NCBI GenBank assembly: GCA_024138025.1
Contig: JAMXBD010000057.1
Span: forward strand, 186,001 to 250,000
Source: Combretum micranthum
Lineage: Eukaryota; Streptophyta; Magnoliopsida; Myrtales; Combretaceae
Direction: 5' to 3'
Length of the DNA: 64,000 nucleotides
In this document: piece by piece, positions 34,478 through 45,607 of the stretch
How the letters are laid out: each line of letters starts with the position of its first letter
Numbering within the stretch: the first letter of the stretch is position 1
The notes under the pieces: generated by a model
Databases searched by the model: none
Told to the model about the DNA's origin: nothing
Seen by the model: the letters and a program-made list of their open reading frames with translations, nothing else
Program-made: the position numbers and the translations under genes

Positions 34478-35559
34478 CTGTTTTCTCCATTGGCAAACTT
34501 GGTCGGTCTTTGATAACTTGTCTTGCAAAACCTCTAACAAAGTGGTGCATCCAGATTCCATTATTTGTGTCAATTTTCACCAAACACAAGCGAATAAGAA
34601 CTTCAAAGTCATGGAACGATGAAGAATGCAAGGAATCATACCACAAAAGTAATGCAACTCTTTTGTCCATTCCATTTGGAAAGCAAGAGATGTCCAGAAA
34701 CATCTCTTTTTGCTTTTCATTTAAGCTATCATAACTCATCCTTACAATCTCTAGCCGGGTTAAGAAAAAAGGGATATTTTCTTTAAAATTTATAACCATG
34801 CTCTCCCATTCTGCCTCAAGTTTTCCATTTAGTATTGAACCCAGGATCTCGATCGTCAATGGATTGTAACTCTCATAGGGCAGTACTTCTATAATTTCCC
34901 TTGATAATTTATAAAAATCCTGGAGGGGGAAGTCCTTTCTAAATGCATGCCTGCTAAAAATTTGGAAAACTTTTCCACCATACGCATCCGGTTCCCCAAG
35001 ATGCGAAACCATATAAATACGATGAGCCAAAGAAATAAAACCACTGTGCTCTGTTGTGATGATTATCCTGCTTCCAGGACCAAACCAGTTTAGCTGCCCT
35101 ACAAAAGCCTCCAGATGAGAACTGTTCGTAGTATCATCAAGAACAATTAGAACCTTCATATGGCAAAACCTTTCTTGAATTAGATTAATCCCTTCATTGA
35201 CAGATTGCAAGACCTCACACTTTCTACCTAGAAGGTCAGATGCTAGCTTAGCTTGCAAACATCGAATATTATCAGAATGTTCAGCCATTTCATCTATATC
35301 TGTAAGGAAGCCGCATCCTTCAAAGCTTGATGAAATCTTATCATATACAGCTCTGGCAAGAGTTGTCTTGCCTGAACCATCTTCCCCCAAAATAGCGAGG
35401 ATCTGTACATCATTAACTTCTAGATTCAACAAGTCCATTATACATTGCACATGGTGTTCCATACCTACTAGATGGCTTCCTGTTCTTAACTGGATCAACT
35501 TTAGCTTGTGTAAGACCATTTGACAAACTTCCTTTATGTGGTTGTCCATTTCATTTGGT
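34478..35559 (-). pseudogene. TNL exon 2: NB-ARC domain
   Basis: The nucleotide-binding switch of the receptor; open over its whole 1,082 nt. The acceptor is CTTGCAG just before 35,559 and the donor GT follows 34,478. In order: linker PNEMDNHIKEVCQMVLHKLK; P-loop GEDGSGKTT (35,361-35,387, canonical); kinase-2 VLIVLDD with the two acidic residues; RNBS-B GSRIIITTEH; a GLPL site decayed to YNPLTIEILGS; RNBS-D FLDISCF; and MHD altered to MHH (34,542-34,550). Length is usual for a TNL exon 2. Taken alone it could bind nucleotide; the context says pseudogene. Confidence 0.85.
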
Positions 35560-35789
35560 CTGCAAGATAAAAATATTGAAACTGGCGTTAGAAAACATTT
35601 AACATCGAATGGATATGAAGCACCACCTAGATTTATGACGAGGCAATGTGGGTTTCTAATAATACCATCCCTAGGATAAAGCCAGACATGGCAAGGCCTG
35701 ATCAACAAATTCAACCACATTGAGTATCTAGAAGTCTAAAGAAAAATCAATTTACGACTCAGGATGTAAACAAGTAGGGTTAAAATGAT

Positions 35790-36215
35790 ATAGCATCAAA
35801 CTCGAATTCGACTCAAATGACAAACTCAAAGCTCGAGCTTGAATATAAACTCGATCGAGTTTTATATTTTAAGCTCGAATTTGTACTTGATAAGCTAGAG
35901 CTTAGCTCGGTTAGGCTCGATAATTCTTATAGAAATTAATTAGACTAAAAAATAGTTAAAATTCGTGAATAAAATATGGTTTTTAAATGATTTGGTCTTA
36001 ATTATAATAAATATGAAGCATTGAACATAAAGATACTTTAAAAATGAAAAAAAAAACACAAAGTTCATAAATTTTTTATCAAAAAAAATATAAGAAACTC
36101 AAATAGGCTAGCGAGCTACTCATATCGAGTATTTTAAAATTCAAACTTGAACTCGAGCTCAACTCGATTGCAGCTGAGTTGAATTTGAGCCATCACCGAA
36201 TCAACTTAAGTAACT
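35790..36215. repeat. GAGCTCGA-rich inverted repeat (MITE-like) in TNL intron 1
   Basis: The left part has words CTCAAAGCTCGAGCTTGAA and CTCGATCGAGTTT; the right part has TTGAACTCGAGCTCAACTCG and TGAGTTGAATTTGAGCC as imperfect complements. Such CTCGA-word fold-back elements are common near plant genes. No coding capacity. Confidence 0.6.
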
Positions 36216-36499
36216 CGCAAGTTATCTCGACTGACTTATAGGCTTACTTACGACATATAAATTTTTTCAAATCATTTATAATACTAGATTAACTCCATTT
36301 TGTTAATTAATTGCAAATACAACTAAAGTTTAAATAGTTAATTTTAAAAATAAATAAAGTTCAAGCACGAATTAATATTTTTAAAATCCAAATGATTAAT
36401 CATAAAAATAATTACAATTTACATATACCATACTTAAAATTTAACCTATTAACCTATAATGGTAAAAAACTATCTATCCGCACTGAATGAACAACACTA

Positions 36500-36895
36500 T
36501 AATAGCACGTTTGGTATGCAGGAATGGACTAGAATAGAATCGCGATTTGGCTTCCAATCCCTTTCCCAATGTTTGCAAGCGTTTTTAGAAGCCGCAATTC
36601 GATTCTACCTTCTTCGATTTTACCTTTAAGAAGGTAGAATCGCGATTCCATTCCCCCCTTATTAATTATATGTAGTATAATTACTTTTTTATCCTATCAT
36701 GTATTCATATTTTGCATTTATTACTAACAACATTCTCCACAATTACACTTTTTAGCCATTCCATTCCATGTAATCTTCCAAACATAGGAATGAATTTGTC
36801 ATTTCCAAATTCATTCCATTCTATTCCAATCAAATCCATTCTGTTCCGTTCCATTCCAAACTATTCTTACGTATCAAACATGACATAATAAAATT
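36500..36895. repeat. hAT-like MITE in TNL intron 1
   Basis: Starts near AGCACGTTTGGTATGC and ends near TACGTATCAAACATGACA, imperfect terminal inverted repeats. Inside are GGAATGGA and TCCATTCC words on either side, so most of the about 390 bp folds back. The ends resemble hAT-type MITEs; no target-site duplication was confirmed. Confidence 0.55.
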
Positions 36896-37473
36896 GCCAA
36901 TTCTAAGGAATCGAATAAAGTTACGATATGATTTTTATTTGTTAATTTTTTTTATTTAAATAAACATATTTAAGGAAAAAAATCCATGTGATATTAAATT
37001 GCTATTTATAGATTTCAATAACAAATGATCATTATTTTGAAATCCCTATCATCATTAACTAAACGCTATAATAACTCTTCATAAAAATTATAATTAAATT
37101 GCTATTACAATAAAGTGTTCCAAGGTGGACTGCTCAAAGCACACAAGGAAGTTATAACTTGAGTTGACTCTTAACAAGCTTAGGTCCCACTTATTTAGAC
37201 TCGAAAACTTTTACCTTTACCCAAAGCTGGGAAGGATTATTTAGGCCCTACTGCTTATATCTAGAGGTTCTATTTGTTCGTCGTTGAAATCTTCTAACTA
37301 AAATTTATAAACACTGGAAATATTAATCGTTAACTTTATTACTTAATTGCTTGAGTCAATGTAGTCTATCAACGATCATCATCTACCACTAAGTAAAAAA
37401 TTATATAAAGATTCTTTAAATAAGAAATTGCATCAAACTAATTTTATATTTTCATTACTAAAATTTAGAAAAA

Positions 37474-37512
37474 CATATATCTATCTATCTATCTATCTAT
37501 ATATATATATAA
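37474..37512. repeat. (ATCT)n / (AT)n microsatellite
   Basis: Six or so ATCT units merge into an AT run. Confidence 0.85.
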
Positions 37513-37764
37513 TATATTTATGTATTCTCAATGTATTAAATAACTATATAATATTTGTCTACAGGCATTCCCTTAGATAAGTTCTATAGTTTGCCTGAAA
37601 TTTTAACGTTGCTTTGTCTTGAATGAGCAGGTATAGGATTCAGGGTAGATAGGACGGTGTGAAACCTTATTTGTACTCCACTTTGTAGATATAATTACTT
37701 AAATTTCAAAAGCAAAACTTATACTATAACTTGTAGATACCAACACAAGACCACTTATTCTTTG

Positions 37765-38400
37765 AGAATGCTTGGTTTCTAATATGGGATGGAACAATGA
37801 GAACGATAGAGCACAACACAGCTCAAGAAAGTAGTATAACACAAATTCCATCATATTAGGCTTGCTTAGCACCATATCTGTGTGTGTGTGTGTAATGACA
37901 TTTATCATGCACAAATATACACTAACATTGTGATTTTTATACTATTAGTGTTATTGTGCATTTATTTGAACTTTCATATTTCATCACCCCCATTACTATC
38001 ATCATTATCATCGCCACTTACAATACTCTCCCATTGTACCACCATTGCTACCATAATGCCACCAACATTGTTGATGATAATAAAAATTTGGTATTAGTTT
38101 CATGCTAACGATGGTGCATTGGTAGCAACCATAGAGGTGATAATGCAATGATGGTGGTGGAGGTAGCAATGACAATGGAAATAATTAGGTGGTGATTGTT
38201 GCAGCATGGTGCTAGTAAAATCCTATGAAATAGTGAAATAGTAGTGTTAGTGATAATATGGGATTTTAATTAAGAAATATCGTTTTATCCACTACCAATA
38301 TATGTACCACCAAAATAGAAGAAACAAGAATTTTGAATTTTGTTTAGTCCCATAAGTATTGTATGGTACTAAACTTATTTTACATATCAAACATAACATA
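37765..38400. repeat. Possible MITE with CCACCAT/ATGGTGG-word core
   Basis: Left end AATGCTTGGTTTCTAATATGG and right end near ACATATCAAACATAACATA are weakly complementary. The core has trinucleotide-type words (ACCACCATTGCTACC, then GGTAGCAACC and ATGGTGGTGG) in opposite orientation. A TG run is at 37,879-37,892. Low certainty. Confidence 0.35.
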
Positions 38401-38859
38401 ATGAATTTTGTCAAGTCTGGTACCTTAAAAAGTTATAAATCAAATGCTACCCTTATAATTATATAATACATGGTAGCCTATAGGACTTGTGAAATTTTTC
38501 ATTACATTTTGATAGTATAAAAGATTATAGGTAGGTAGCCTAAAACCTGATTCTTTGCATTTGTAACTAATATATTCATCAATTTAGTTATATCTAATAA
38601 ATAATCATATAATTTTAATTTTATATTTCTAACAAAGACATACATTACAACCAAATAATAAAACTCAAAATAATTTATTGCAGGATTATATCACTAAATT
38701 AAAAATTACAATAATAGTAATTTGGAAAGAAAATAAATGACGCAAAAAAATTAATGATGATATATGATTTAGGGTTTTATTTTCAGCAATGGACATATGG
38801 TTTAGATCTTGAGTATTTGTTAATTTGAAGTATTAAGTTTTGTTATACTTTATACTGGA

Positions 38860-39235
38860 TAAATTATATTGAAAGGTATTAGGTTTTAAGAGTAAGTTTA
38901 AGGTATCAATGTTTTAAGTGCTTAAAAAAAAAGGAATCAACTTTTAGAAATAAATTAATTTAAGATATCAATATTTTAAGTGATTAAAAAGAGATATAAC
39001 ATTTTGCAAAATAATTTAAATAAGGTATTAATAATTGATCATTAATGAAAATTTAAGAAACTTGATTGAAAACTTATTGAAACATTGATACCTTCTTAAA
39101 TGAACTTTGCAAAATATTGATACCTTATTTGATTTACTTTACAAAACATTGATTCCTCTTTTTAAGCACATGAAACATTAATAGCTTAAATGAGCTTACT
39201 CCTAATATTGATATCTTCATGTGTAATTTCCTCTC
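38860..39235. repeat. Palindromic AT-rich repeat (MITE-like), copy 3
   Basis: Same word order as 23,640-24,020: TAAGGTATCAATGTTTTAAGTG on the left and GATACCTTCTTAAATGAAC, ACATTGATTCC, GAGCTTACTCC on the right. Lies in TNL intron 1. Confidence 0.65.
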
Positions 39236-41699
39236 TATACCACTGAGAAGAAAGTATGCATTTAATTTTGAATGTTTATCAATTTTAATATTTGAATCAT
39301 CTTTAATGTATTAAACAATAATAGGATTTTTATTTAACACTATTGACATGTATTAGCTTCTAATCGGTTTAGGACAAATAACCACAGGAGGTGAGGTTTG
39401 CAAAATTTTGCAGCCTTTGTTCATATTGTTTTTTTTTTTCCTTGCCTTATACTATAATAACTATTTTCTGTTACACTATGTACTTAAATATATTTAAGAT
39501 TATTTTTTAATAATTGTGTAGTTAGAAGTATTTAATATTATTATTTTGCTAAATTAGTTATTGTAAGACAATATGAAAATGATACATGTCAAAAATAGAC
39601 AAAAAGGTTAATGGATTTAAAGGACTCAAATAGAAGGGAAAGAAAGAACTGAGAATTTAAATAGAAAAATGGATAAGATATTAAGAACCATAGAATTATA
39701 CGCATTTCCTTATTATCAATTAAAATATTTTCTAAGGAGAGAACATGGTATTATTGAATTTGTACCTTTTATACCATAAAGTACAGGTTCCAAAAGTAGG
39801 TATAAGGTATAGAGTTGCCCTTTCGTAGCATGGATTTTTATTATGGTATAGGATAAGAAAGACATCACAATACAACACAAGGAACACAAAACAACATCAA
39901 CATGAGTTTCTTGTTCCCTATTTGTTGTGCTAAGTGCAACATAAGAATTATTTTTTATTTTATGATATATATTTTTTTTTCAAAGTCTTATACTAATTAT
40001 TATGGGTGAAACACTTGTCTATGCATGTTTTAAAAAAATACATAAATACAAATTATATTAAAAAATTACCAAATTAGTATCGCTATATCGCATCTTGAAG
40101 TAAAGATACAATTGTTTCTATTTGGTTCGCATATTCCATTGGCAATACAACGACTTAGACATGCAAACTTATAACAAGATTAGTATTGCATGGCCAAATA
40201 GCGATACAAGCTTGTATCGATTTTTGATTCAAAAACTCAGCACGTCTCACAATTCTTTCTTTTTTAACTTTTTTCAGTTAAAGAAGGCTGTGTGATGCAC
40301 GAGTCCACGCGTCAGGGAGACTACAAAATGGTGTATACAATGCCATGAAAAAGTAAAATACTTGCCCATGTTCTAAGAGTCTAATTTAAATTTTGGTTGT
40401 TTGACTGCAAGTCCACTCTTTTAATTTAATTTAAGTAAAATACCAACCTTGTATTGCGCATTATATGTAAAAACGTATTTCACATCTTCAAGATGCGATA
40501 TAGCAACACTATTTATGTTATTATTCTTCAACAATTTGGCTTTATGGTTTTTTTTTTTTAAAGTATAGCATACATGCAATTTTTCTTGATTATTAAAATT
40601 AATTAATAGTAACAATTGTGCTAATGAGATGGTGGTTACGTGAGGGTGTGGTGGATGTGATAGTAATGCAAGCATTGTAAGAATTGCAACAATAATGACG
40701 ATGAAGTTGCCTTTTTGTGGTTGTGGTGATATAGTGAAAAGATAGGGGGGCTAATAGTTTTGAATGGAATTTTTGAGGTGATAACAATAAATAAAGGTAA
40801 AGGAGATCTAACGGTGGTGATGTGTTGGTTATTAATATGGTATTTTTGAATGGTAACTTGGTGATGGTGAATGGCTGGTGGTGGTCGTAACAATAGTGGT
40901 GGTGGTGGGTGGTGGTGGTGGTATTGGCAATTAAAAAGATGTGTTAATTTGGATTTCAGAATAATGATTTTATTTTCTCGTGCTCAAAAAGTTTTATACC
41001 ACTACCACTAAATTAAATGGACAAAAAAAATTGAGATTTGTCCAATAGATAAAATTTTGTACAATACTAGATATATTTATTAAAACAATTAGTTTTTTTT
41101 TTCCTATTCAACATCTCAAAAAATTGTTGATTTTATCATGTTCAATACCTCATAAATTGTTAACCAAACACTAGTTAGACCAAGTGGGATCAGCGTATGG
41201 AAATTAGAACTAAAACCTATCTTATAAATTTCATTACCTACTTTAAAGTTACCACAGTGAATAAGATTGAATAGGTTCATAATAGATTCTACATTTCAAT
41301 AGGATAACCTAGTAACTATATTTCAATAAAACTACATAAATAAGCAAATACGTCGAATCACTCTCAAGCTTTTTCGTAAATGAATCAAGCTTAAGGAGAA
41401 AATAAAGAGCTTTTGGTTAAACAAGATAAGTTGAGCTTTTGTTCAAGCTTGTGAACAAGCTTCATAAGTTTGTGAGCAGAAAAATGGACAGCATTACAAA
41501 TAAATAGGCAATTGAACGGAGAAAACTTTATGTTTCAATTCTTAAGTTTTTGAATTAAATTCATTAAGAAAAGAATAAAAAAAGTAAAATTTAAATTAAT
41601 TTCAAACTTTAGATGAGCTTGAAGGCTTTCGCTCGGTGAATTATAGTTATAATTACCTATTTGATAGTAATTAGTAAACTTTATACATTTTATTAATAG
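39236..41699. other. AT-rich TNL intron 1 DNA
   Basis: No gene or element with clear ends. A GGTGGT-rich microsatellite is at about 40,860-40,925, giving spurious His/Pro/Thr-rich frames at 40,599-40,893 on the minus strand. A few AAGCTT words at 41,360-41,470 suggest another decayed fold-back element. Confidence 0.45.
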
Positions 41700-41960
41700 G
41701 ATAATTGTCATAAACGATATCTAAACTTTGATAAAATATGTAATTACATATCTAAATTTTGAAATAGATTAGTTTAGTACCTAAAAGAACATTTCATACA
41801 TGATAATAATACCTCTATCACATTGGTTAAAAATATCATATTAGATGATGATATTACCCTATTGATGTATATAAAAAGTTTTTTCAGATACAAAATTGAT
41901 CAATTTCAAAATTTAAGTACCTCGTTACATGTTTTGTCAAAGTTTAGGCATGAAAGATCC
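41700..41960. repeat. Fold-back element of about 260 bp
   Basis: ATATCTAAACTTTGATAAAA and CATATCTAAATTTTGAAATA on the left are complemented by ATTTCAAAATTTAAGTACC and ATGTTTTGTCAAAGTTTAGG on the right. A related half-copy lies at 45,060-45,150. MITE-like. Confidence 0.6.
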
Positions 41961-42137
41961 ATGAGCCGATGGTTGTTTTTGTTCTCTTTACCCCAAGTTC
42001 ATCCAAAAATTTATGGAGCTTAAATTTACGGGCCGGCCTATCTGTTGGGCCTATGGTTCCTACCTAAAACCACTCATTAATGGACAGCACATATGTTGAC
42101 TACCTTAGTCTCCCACTAATTATAACTAGCTCTGTGC

Positions 42138-42552
42138 TTAATGTTGTGTTTAGGAAGGTCGAAATCAGCAGAAAAGAAAAGAAGTCAATGGAAATGATGA
42201 TGTTTGGATTCTTAAAAATGAAACGAAATGAAAGAAATCATGAAAATCCACAGAAACTGAGGCAGGTTCATTTCTATTCAAAATCAAGTGGAAAGGGAAA
42301 GAAATCGGAAAAAAATAAAGTAAACTTATAAAAATACCTTATTTGTAAGGATAAAGTTAAAAAGCATAGGATTTAGTCTATTTATCTCAATATTTCATCT
42401 CAAATCCTTTTATTTTTATACTAACAACCAAACATAAAATATAACATTTATTCCTTCTCATCTCTTTTCATTTCATTTTTTTTTTTCATCTGATTTCTAT
42501 CTCTTTCTCTTGGTTTCCAGACTACATTAGATTGCCAAACACAATGTAAAGC
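42138..42552. repeat. MITE-like element of about 415 bp
   Basis: Ends TGTTGTGTTTAGGAAGGTC and its near-complement ATTGCCAAACACAATG. The interior has GAAATGA / TCATTTC words in opposite orientations. The terminal TGTTTGGnA word is common in hAT-type MITEs. The plus-strand frame at 42,080-42,331 lies in it and is not a gene. Confidence 0.5.
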
Positions 42553-43326
42553 AAAATTTACACTAAACTAGTAACCATATAAAACATAAAAGTAAAGATA
42601 TCAAAGCTAGTGACTTTAATATTGTATATAAATCAGAAGGTGTATGTGCTTAAAAATTAAATATAATCAAATTTATATGATGGAATGATTATTGAATCAA
42701 ACTATACATATAACTGATGGTTTAAAAAGAAATTCATAAACACCCTAAAATATACTTGACAGTTTACCCGCTCTTGAAGAAGAAAGATAGTTTGAAGCTA
42801 GAAGGGGGGTAAAAAATTGGAGCGATAACAGTTTATTCGCTCTTGAAGAAGAAAGATGGTCAATTTATATTAATAAGTTGTTACGATGACTATGGTGATC
42901 TAGGTAGACAATTTTCTGAGCTATCCTTGTCAGAGAGGCAATATCCAATAATTATTAACAATAGAATATATTATTTAAGGATAACTAATAAATATGATGG
43001 CAAAATATATAGAGACAAATAAGGATTATTGATTTAATAGAATTATAAATATATAATATAATAAATAGATACAGATAGGTAGGTATACATAAGAAAATCC
43101 ATAATTATTATTTTCGCTATATATTGTCTTTTTTGCTAAATTTTAATTTAAATTAATTTAGATATAGTAATGTATGATATATAAATTATTATAAAAGATT
43201 AAAAAAAAAAAAAGAGTGCTGAGTTCAAAAAAAGGAAAGGAAAAAGGACTACTGACTTAATAATATAAATAAATAAACAAAAGGAATCAACTTGAGCTTA
43301 TAATTTTAAAGTGTGAAAGGACTTAC
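42553..43326 (-). other. TNL intron 1, exon 1-proximal part
   Basis: AT-rich, no gene. A 69-bp-spaced direct repeat of GCTCTTGAAGAAGAAAGAT occurs at about 42,771 and 42,840. The donor GTAAGT of the TIR exon is at 43,321-43,326. Confidence 0.5.
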
Positions 43327-44097
43327 CCGACCGTCGCCGGAATATACCATGAACCGCTATTTGTGATCTTTATTAGAGCCTGTTCCACGGCCTTATCTGG
43401 GACCTGAGAGGGTTCGATGCCAAAGAAAATGGGCAAAATACAATCGGTGTCGGAATTTCGCATGCACTCCACCATGTACCCCAATTTCCGGGGGTATCGT
43501 ATATTGGAAGCAAAGCCTTTTGAAAACACCGGCATGAAGGTTTTGCTCGCCTGAAAAGGAAAATCAGACATTTCGGAAATGCGTATTCCGAAGGTCTCCA
43601 TGTATCCACGCAGCCTTCGACTGAACTCCTTCACATCGTTTGATTCGTCGTCACAACATATGGAAACATCGTAACTGTAATCTTCATAGTCATCGGAAGT
43701 GAAGCTTGAATTTCCGCTCATGGCTTTTCCTCTCTTATGTTCCTCTTTACACGTATCCGACATGGATCTCGATATTCCCTTCTGCTTTTGATTTTCTGCG
43801 GAGCCAGCGAGATTGGAGCTTGATTTTCCATGTATGGCTTCGAGTAACTTGATCATGTAGGAGGTATCTTCTTCTACTCCTACTTCTCCTTTACCTTCTT
43901 CTACTTCATCTTCTTCTACTCCTACTTCTCCTTCACCTTCTTCTGCTTCATCTTCTTCTTCTACTACTCCTCCATCTTCTTCTTCTACTACTCCTCCTCC
44001 TTCATCTTCTTCTACTACTCCTCTTCATCTTCTTCTTCTTCTTCTTCTCTTCTTCTTCTTCATAGCTGTCAAAAGTGGAGCTGGATCTTCTCTTCAT
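43327..44097 (-). pseudogene. TNL exon 1: degenerate TIR domain
   Basis: The likely original start is ATG at 44,095-44,097 (MKRRSSSTFDSYEEEEE), the style of TNL N-termini. It runs into a GAA/GGA-repeat tract and stops. The next in-frame Met is at 43,856, giving 177 residues to a GTAAGT donor at 43,326. From that Met: a basic Ser-rich leader 1-55; TIR from SYDVSICC (61-68, normally YDVFLSFRG); FMPVFSKGFASNIRYPRKL (107-125); CILPIFFGIEPSQV (139-152). The catalytic Glu of the plant TIR NADase sits in WCLxEL; here the aligned residue is Lys-124, and the Trp-Cys are also gone. The BB-loop segment before FPFQASK appears deleted. An NADase is therefore not expected. Confidence 0.75.
43857..44080 (-). 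repeat. GAA/GGA/GTA compound microsatellite in the TNL start
   Basis: About 220 bases of TTC/TCC/TAC words (plus strand) in imperfect higher-order repeats. In the frame of the TIR they encode an acidic Glu/Gly/Val tract (EEDEGGGVVEEED and similar). In the frame of the upstream ATG they give Lys/Arg and a stop. Confidence 0.8.
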
Positions 44098-44430
44098 CAC
44101 TTCTCTTCTATACCAGACTTTCGCTTGCTTCGCTTGTACCCAAGGATCTCATCAGAAATGCACTCTTCAGTTCAATAAACTGCACATTAGCTAAAATTGG
44201 AAAATTTTGTTATTAGAATTAATACTAATATATCATCTATCTAGACGAGCGGTGATAAATATCTACAAATATATAGATTTAGAAATAACATATTAAAATT
44301 TTATACTAAATAATTCACCTGATATATGCTGGTACCGTCAAACCTAAAACAAACTGATCGGGTTAAACAATATAGGAGGCCAGGAGGGGCGGAGAAAAAA
44401 AATAAATAGAACAAAAGTAAATGGAAAATA

Positions 44431-44462
<32 letters not shown>

Positions 44463-45487
44463 ACACAAAGGAGATTATTCCATAAATGGGAAAAAAGATT
44501 CATAAGCACCCACCAAGCGGCACGCTTGTAATGCCGGTTATGATTCGCACGTCCAGGCGTATACCATCCAACTTGCCCACAGGATTGATGTCTGGAAAAC
44601 ATAAAAGTCAAACCCTTGCTGGAATCCAGAAAATAAATGGTACGTTTGAGTGGCCGTTTTTAACTTATATTTGTATCTTTTAAAATAATATATCTTTTAA
44701 AATAATATATGTAGATATATTGATTTATATTTATATTTTATTTTTATTTGATATTTTTAATGAAAATTATCAAATTTTTTTATTTGTATATAATTTTTTA
44801 TAAATAATTTGTTAGAAAAAAGTTTTAAAAAAATATATGTATCTATAATCTGCCAACAAACAAATAAATCCTTGTGAATCAATCATCTTTAGAAAAATAT
44901 TGAGTAAGTAGCACATGCTAAATGGATATGCATGTAATATATAATTACTAACCATATGCAAATATTTGATGTATAAATACTTTCATTTTCGATGCAAAAG
45001 TGGTCAGAAATCAATGGCAAACACTAAAGAAATGAAGAGAAATAAATTGAAGGTTAATGCCGTCAATGGTACCTAAACTTTCATAAAATATACTATTACT
45101 AATCTAAATTTTAAAATCGAGCAATTTAATATCTGAACTTTAAAATTAAATCTTTATTAAATAGATATAAATGGATACTTTATAAGGAAATTCCTATTAC
45201 AAGATCTTCCTTTCTAGCTAACTTATATTTTGTGATTGGAAGTTTTAGGCTTTCATCATTTGGGATTATATCAATTATAAAAACTCTTTTACATTTTATC
45301 ATCCTTTAATCTATCATTAAAATAATGTATTCACTTGGTTTATGCAAAAATCATAAGCTTGTACTTTAATACATTTTTCGAATCGTGGATTTATATAAAC
45401 AAAAAAGTTATACGGGTGCCATATAAGATACAGACATGTCACTATAAATATTTCAAAATAAGATCAAATTTTGAACCAAAAAACATC
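44098..45487. other. AT-rich DNA upstream of the TNL
   Basis: Would hold the TNL promoter; no convincing TATA box was picked out. Apart from the exon-like piece at 44,514-44,591 and an (AC)/(AT) run at 44,429-44,460, nothing is recognised. Half of a fold-back element is at 45,060-45,150. Confidence 0.4.
44514..44591 (-). other. Orphan exon-like segment upstream of the TNL
   Basis: On the minus strand a pyrimidine-rich acceptor (TTTTATGTTTTCCAG) is followed by 78 nt, exactly 26 codons, then a GT. One frame reads DINPVGKLDGIRLDVRIITG followed by ITSVPL, a hydrophobic-charged pattern more protein-like than its AT-rich surroundings, and GC content is visibly higher. I do not recognise the protein. 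It may be an exon of an upstream gene or a captured fragment. Confidence 0.3.
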
Positions 45488-45607
45488 ATACTAAAATTTA
45501 TTTACAAAACTTTTTCTCCTGTACTTTCATATATATACACACACATTATACTAAAATTTATTCACAAAGCTTTTTCTCTTGTACATTCATATACATATAT
45601 ATATATA
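45488..45607. repeat. 60-bp tandem repeat, two copies, ending in (AT)n
   Basis: The unit starting ATACTAAAATTTATT occurs at 45,488 and 45,548 with few differences. It gives a spurious 93-codon open frame at 45,335-45,616. Confidence 0.75.

Larger units (their letters stand above)
27898..44097 (-). pseudogene. TIR-NB-ARC-LRR (TNL) disease-resistance pseudogene
   Basis: TNL proteins are intracellular receptors that sense pathogen effectors and trigger cell death through the EDS1 pathway. Four exons are visible on the minus strand: TIR (44,097-43,327), NB-ARC (35,559-34,478), a first LRR exon (29,896-29,597) and the main LRR exon (29,515-27,898). Donor and acceptor dinucleotides fit at each junction. 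Intron 1 is about 7.8 kb and holds MITE-like repeats. Intron 2 is about 4.6 kb, of which 3.98 kb is a copia element. Intron 3 is 81 bp. The coding length would be near 1,250 codons, normal for the family. Frame breaks in the TIR start and LRR exon, and a shrunken TIR, make it a pseudogene. TIR and NB exons could also derive from two adjacent genes. Confidence 0.85.

Noticed and set aside
40599..40893. His/Pro/Thr-rich minus-strand frames
   Set aside because: Product of a GGTGGT-type microsatellite and low-complexity DNA.
43373..43609. Alternative minus-strand frame over the TIR exon
   Set aside because: Overlaps the TIR in another frame and has no domain; the TIR words are in the 43,856-43,323 frame.
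45488..45607. Two spaced repeats considered as a CRISPR-like array
   Set aside because: A simple tandem duplication without unique spacers, in a plant genome.
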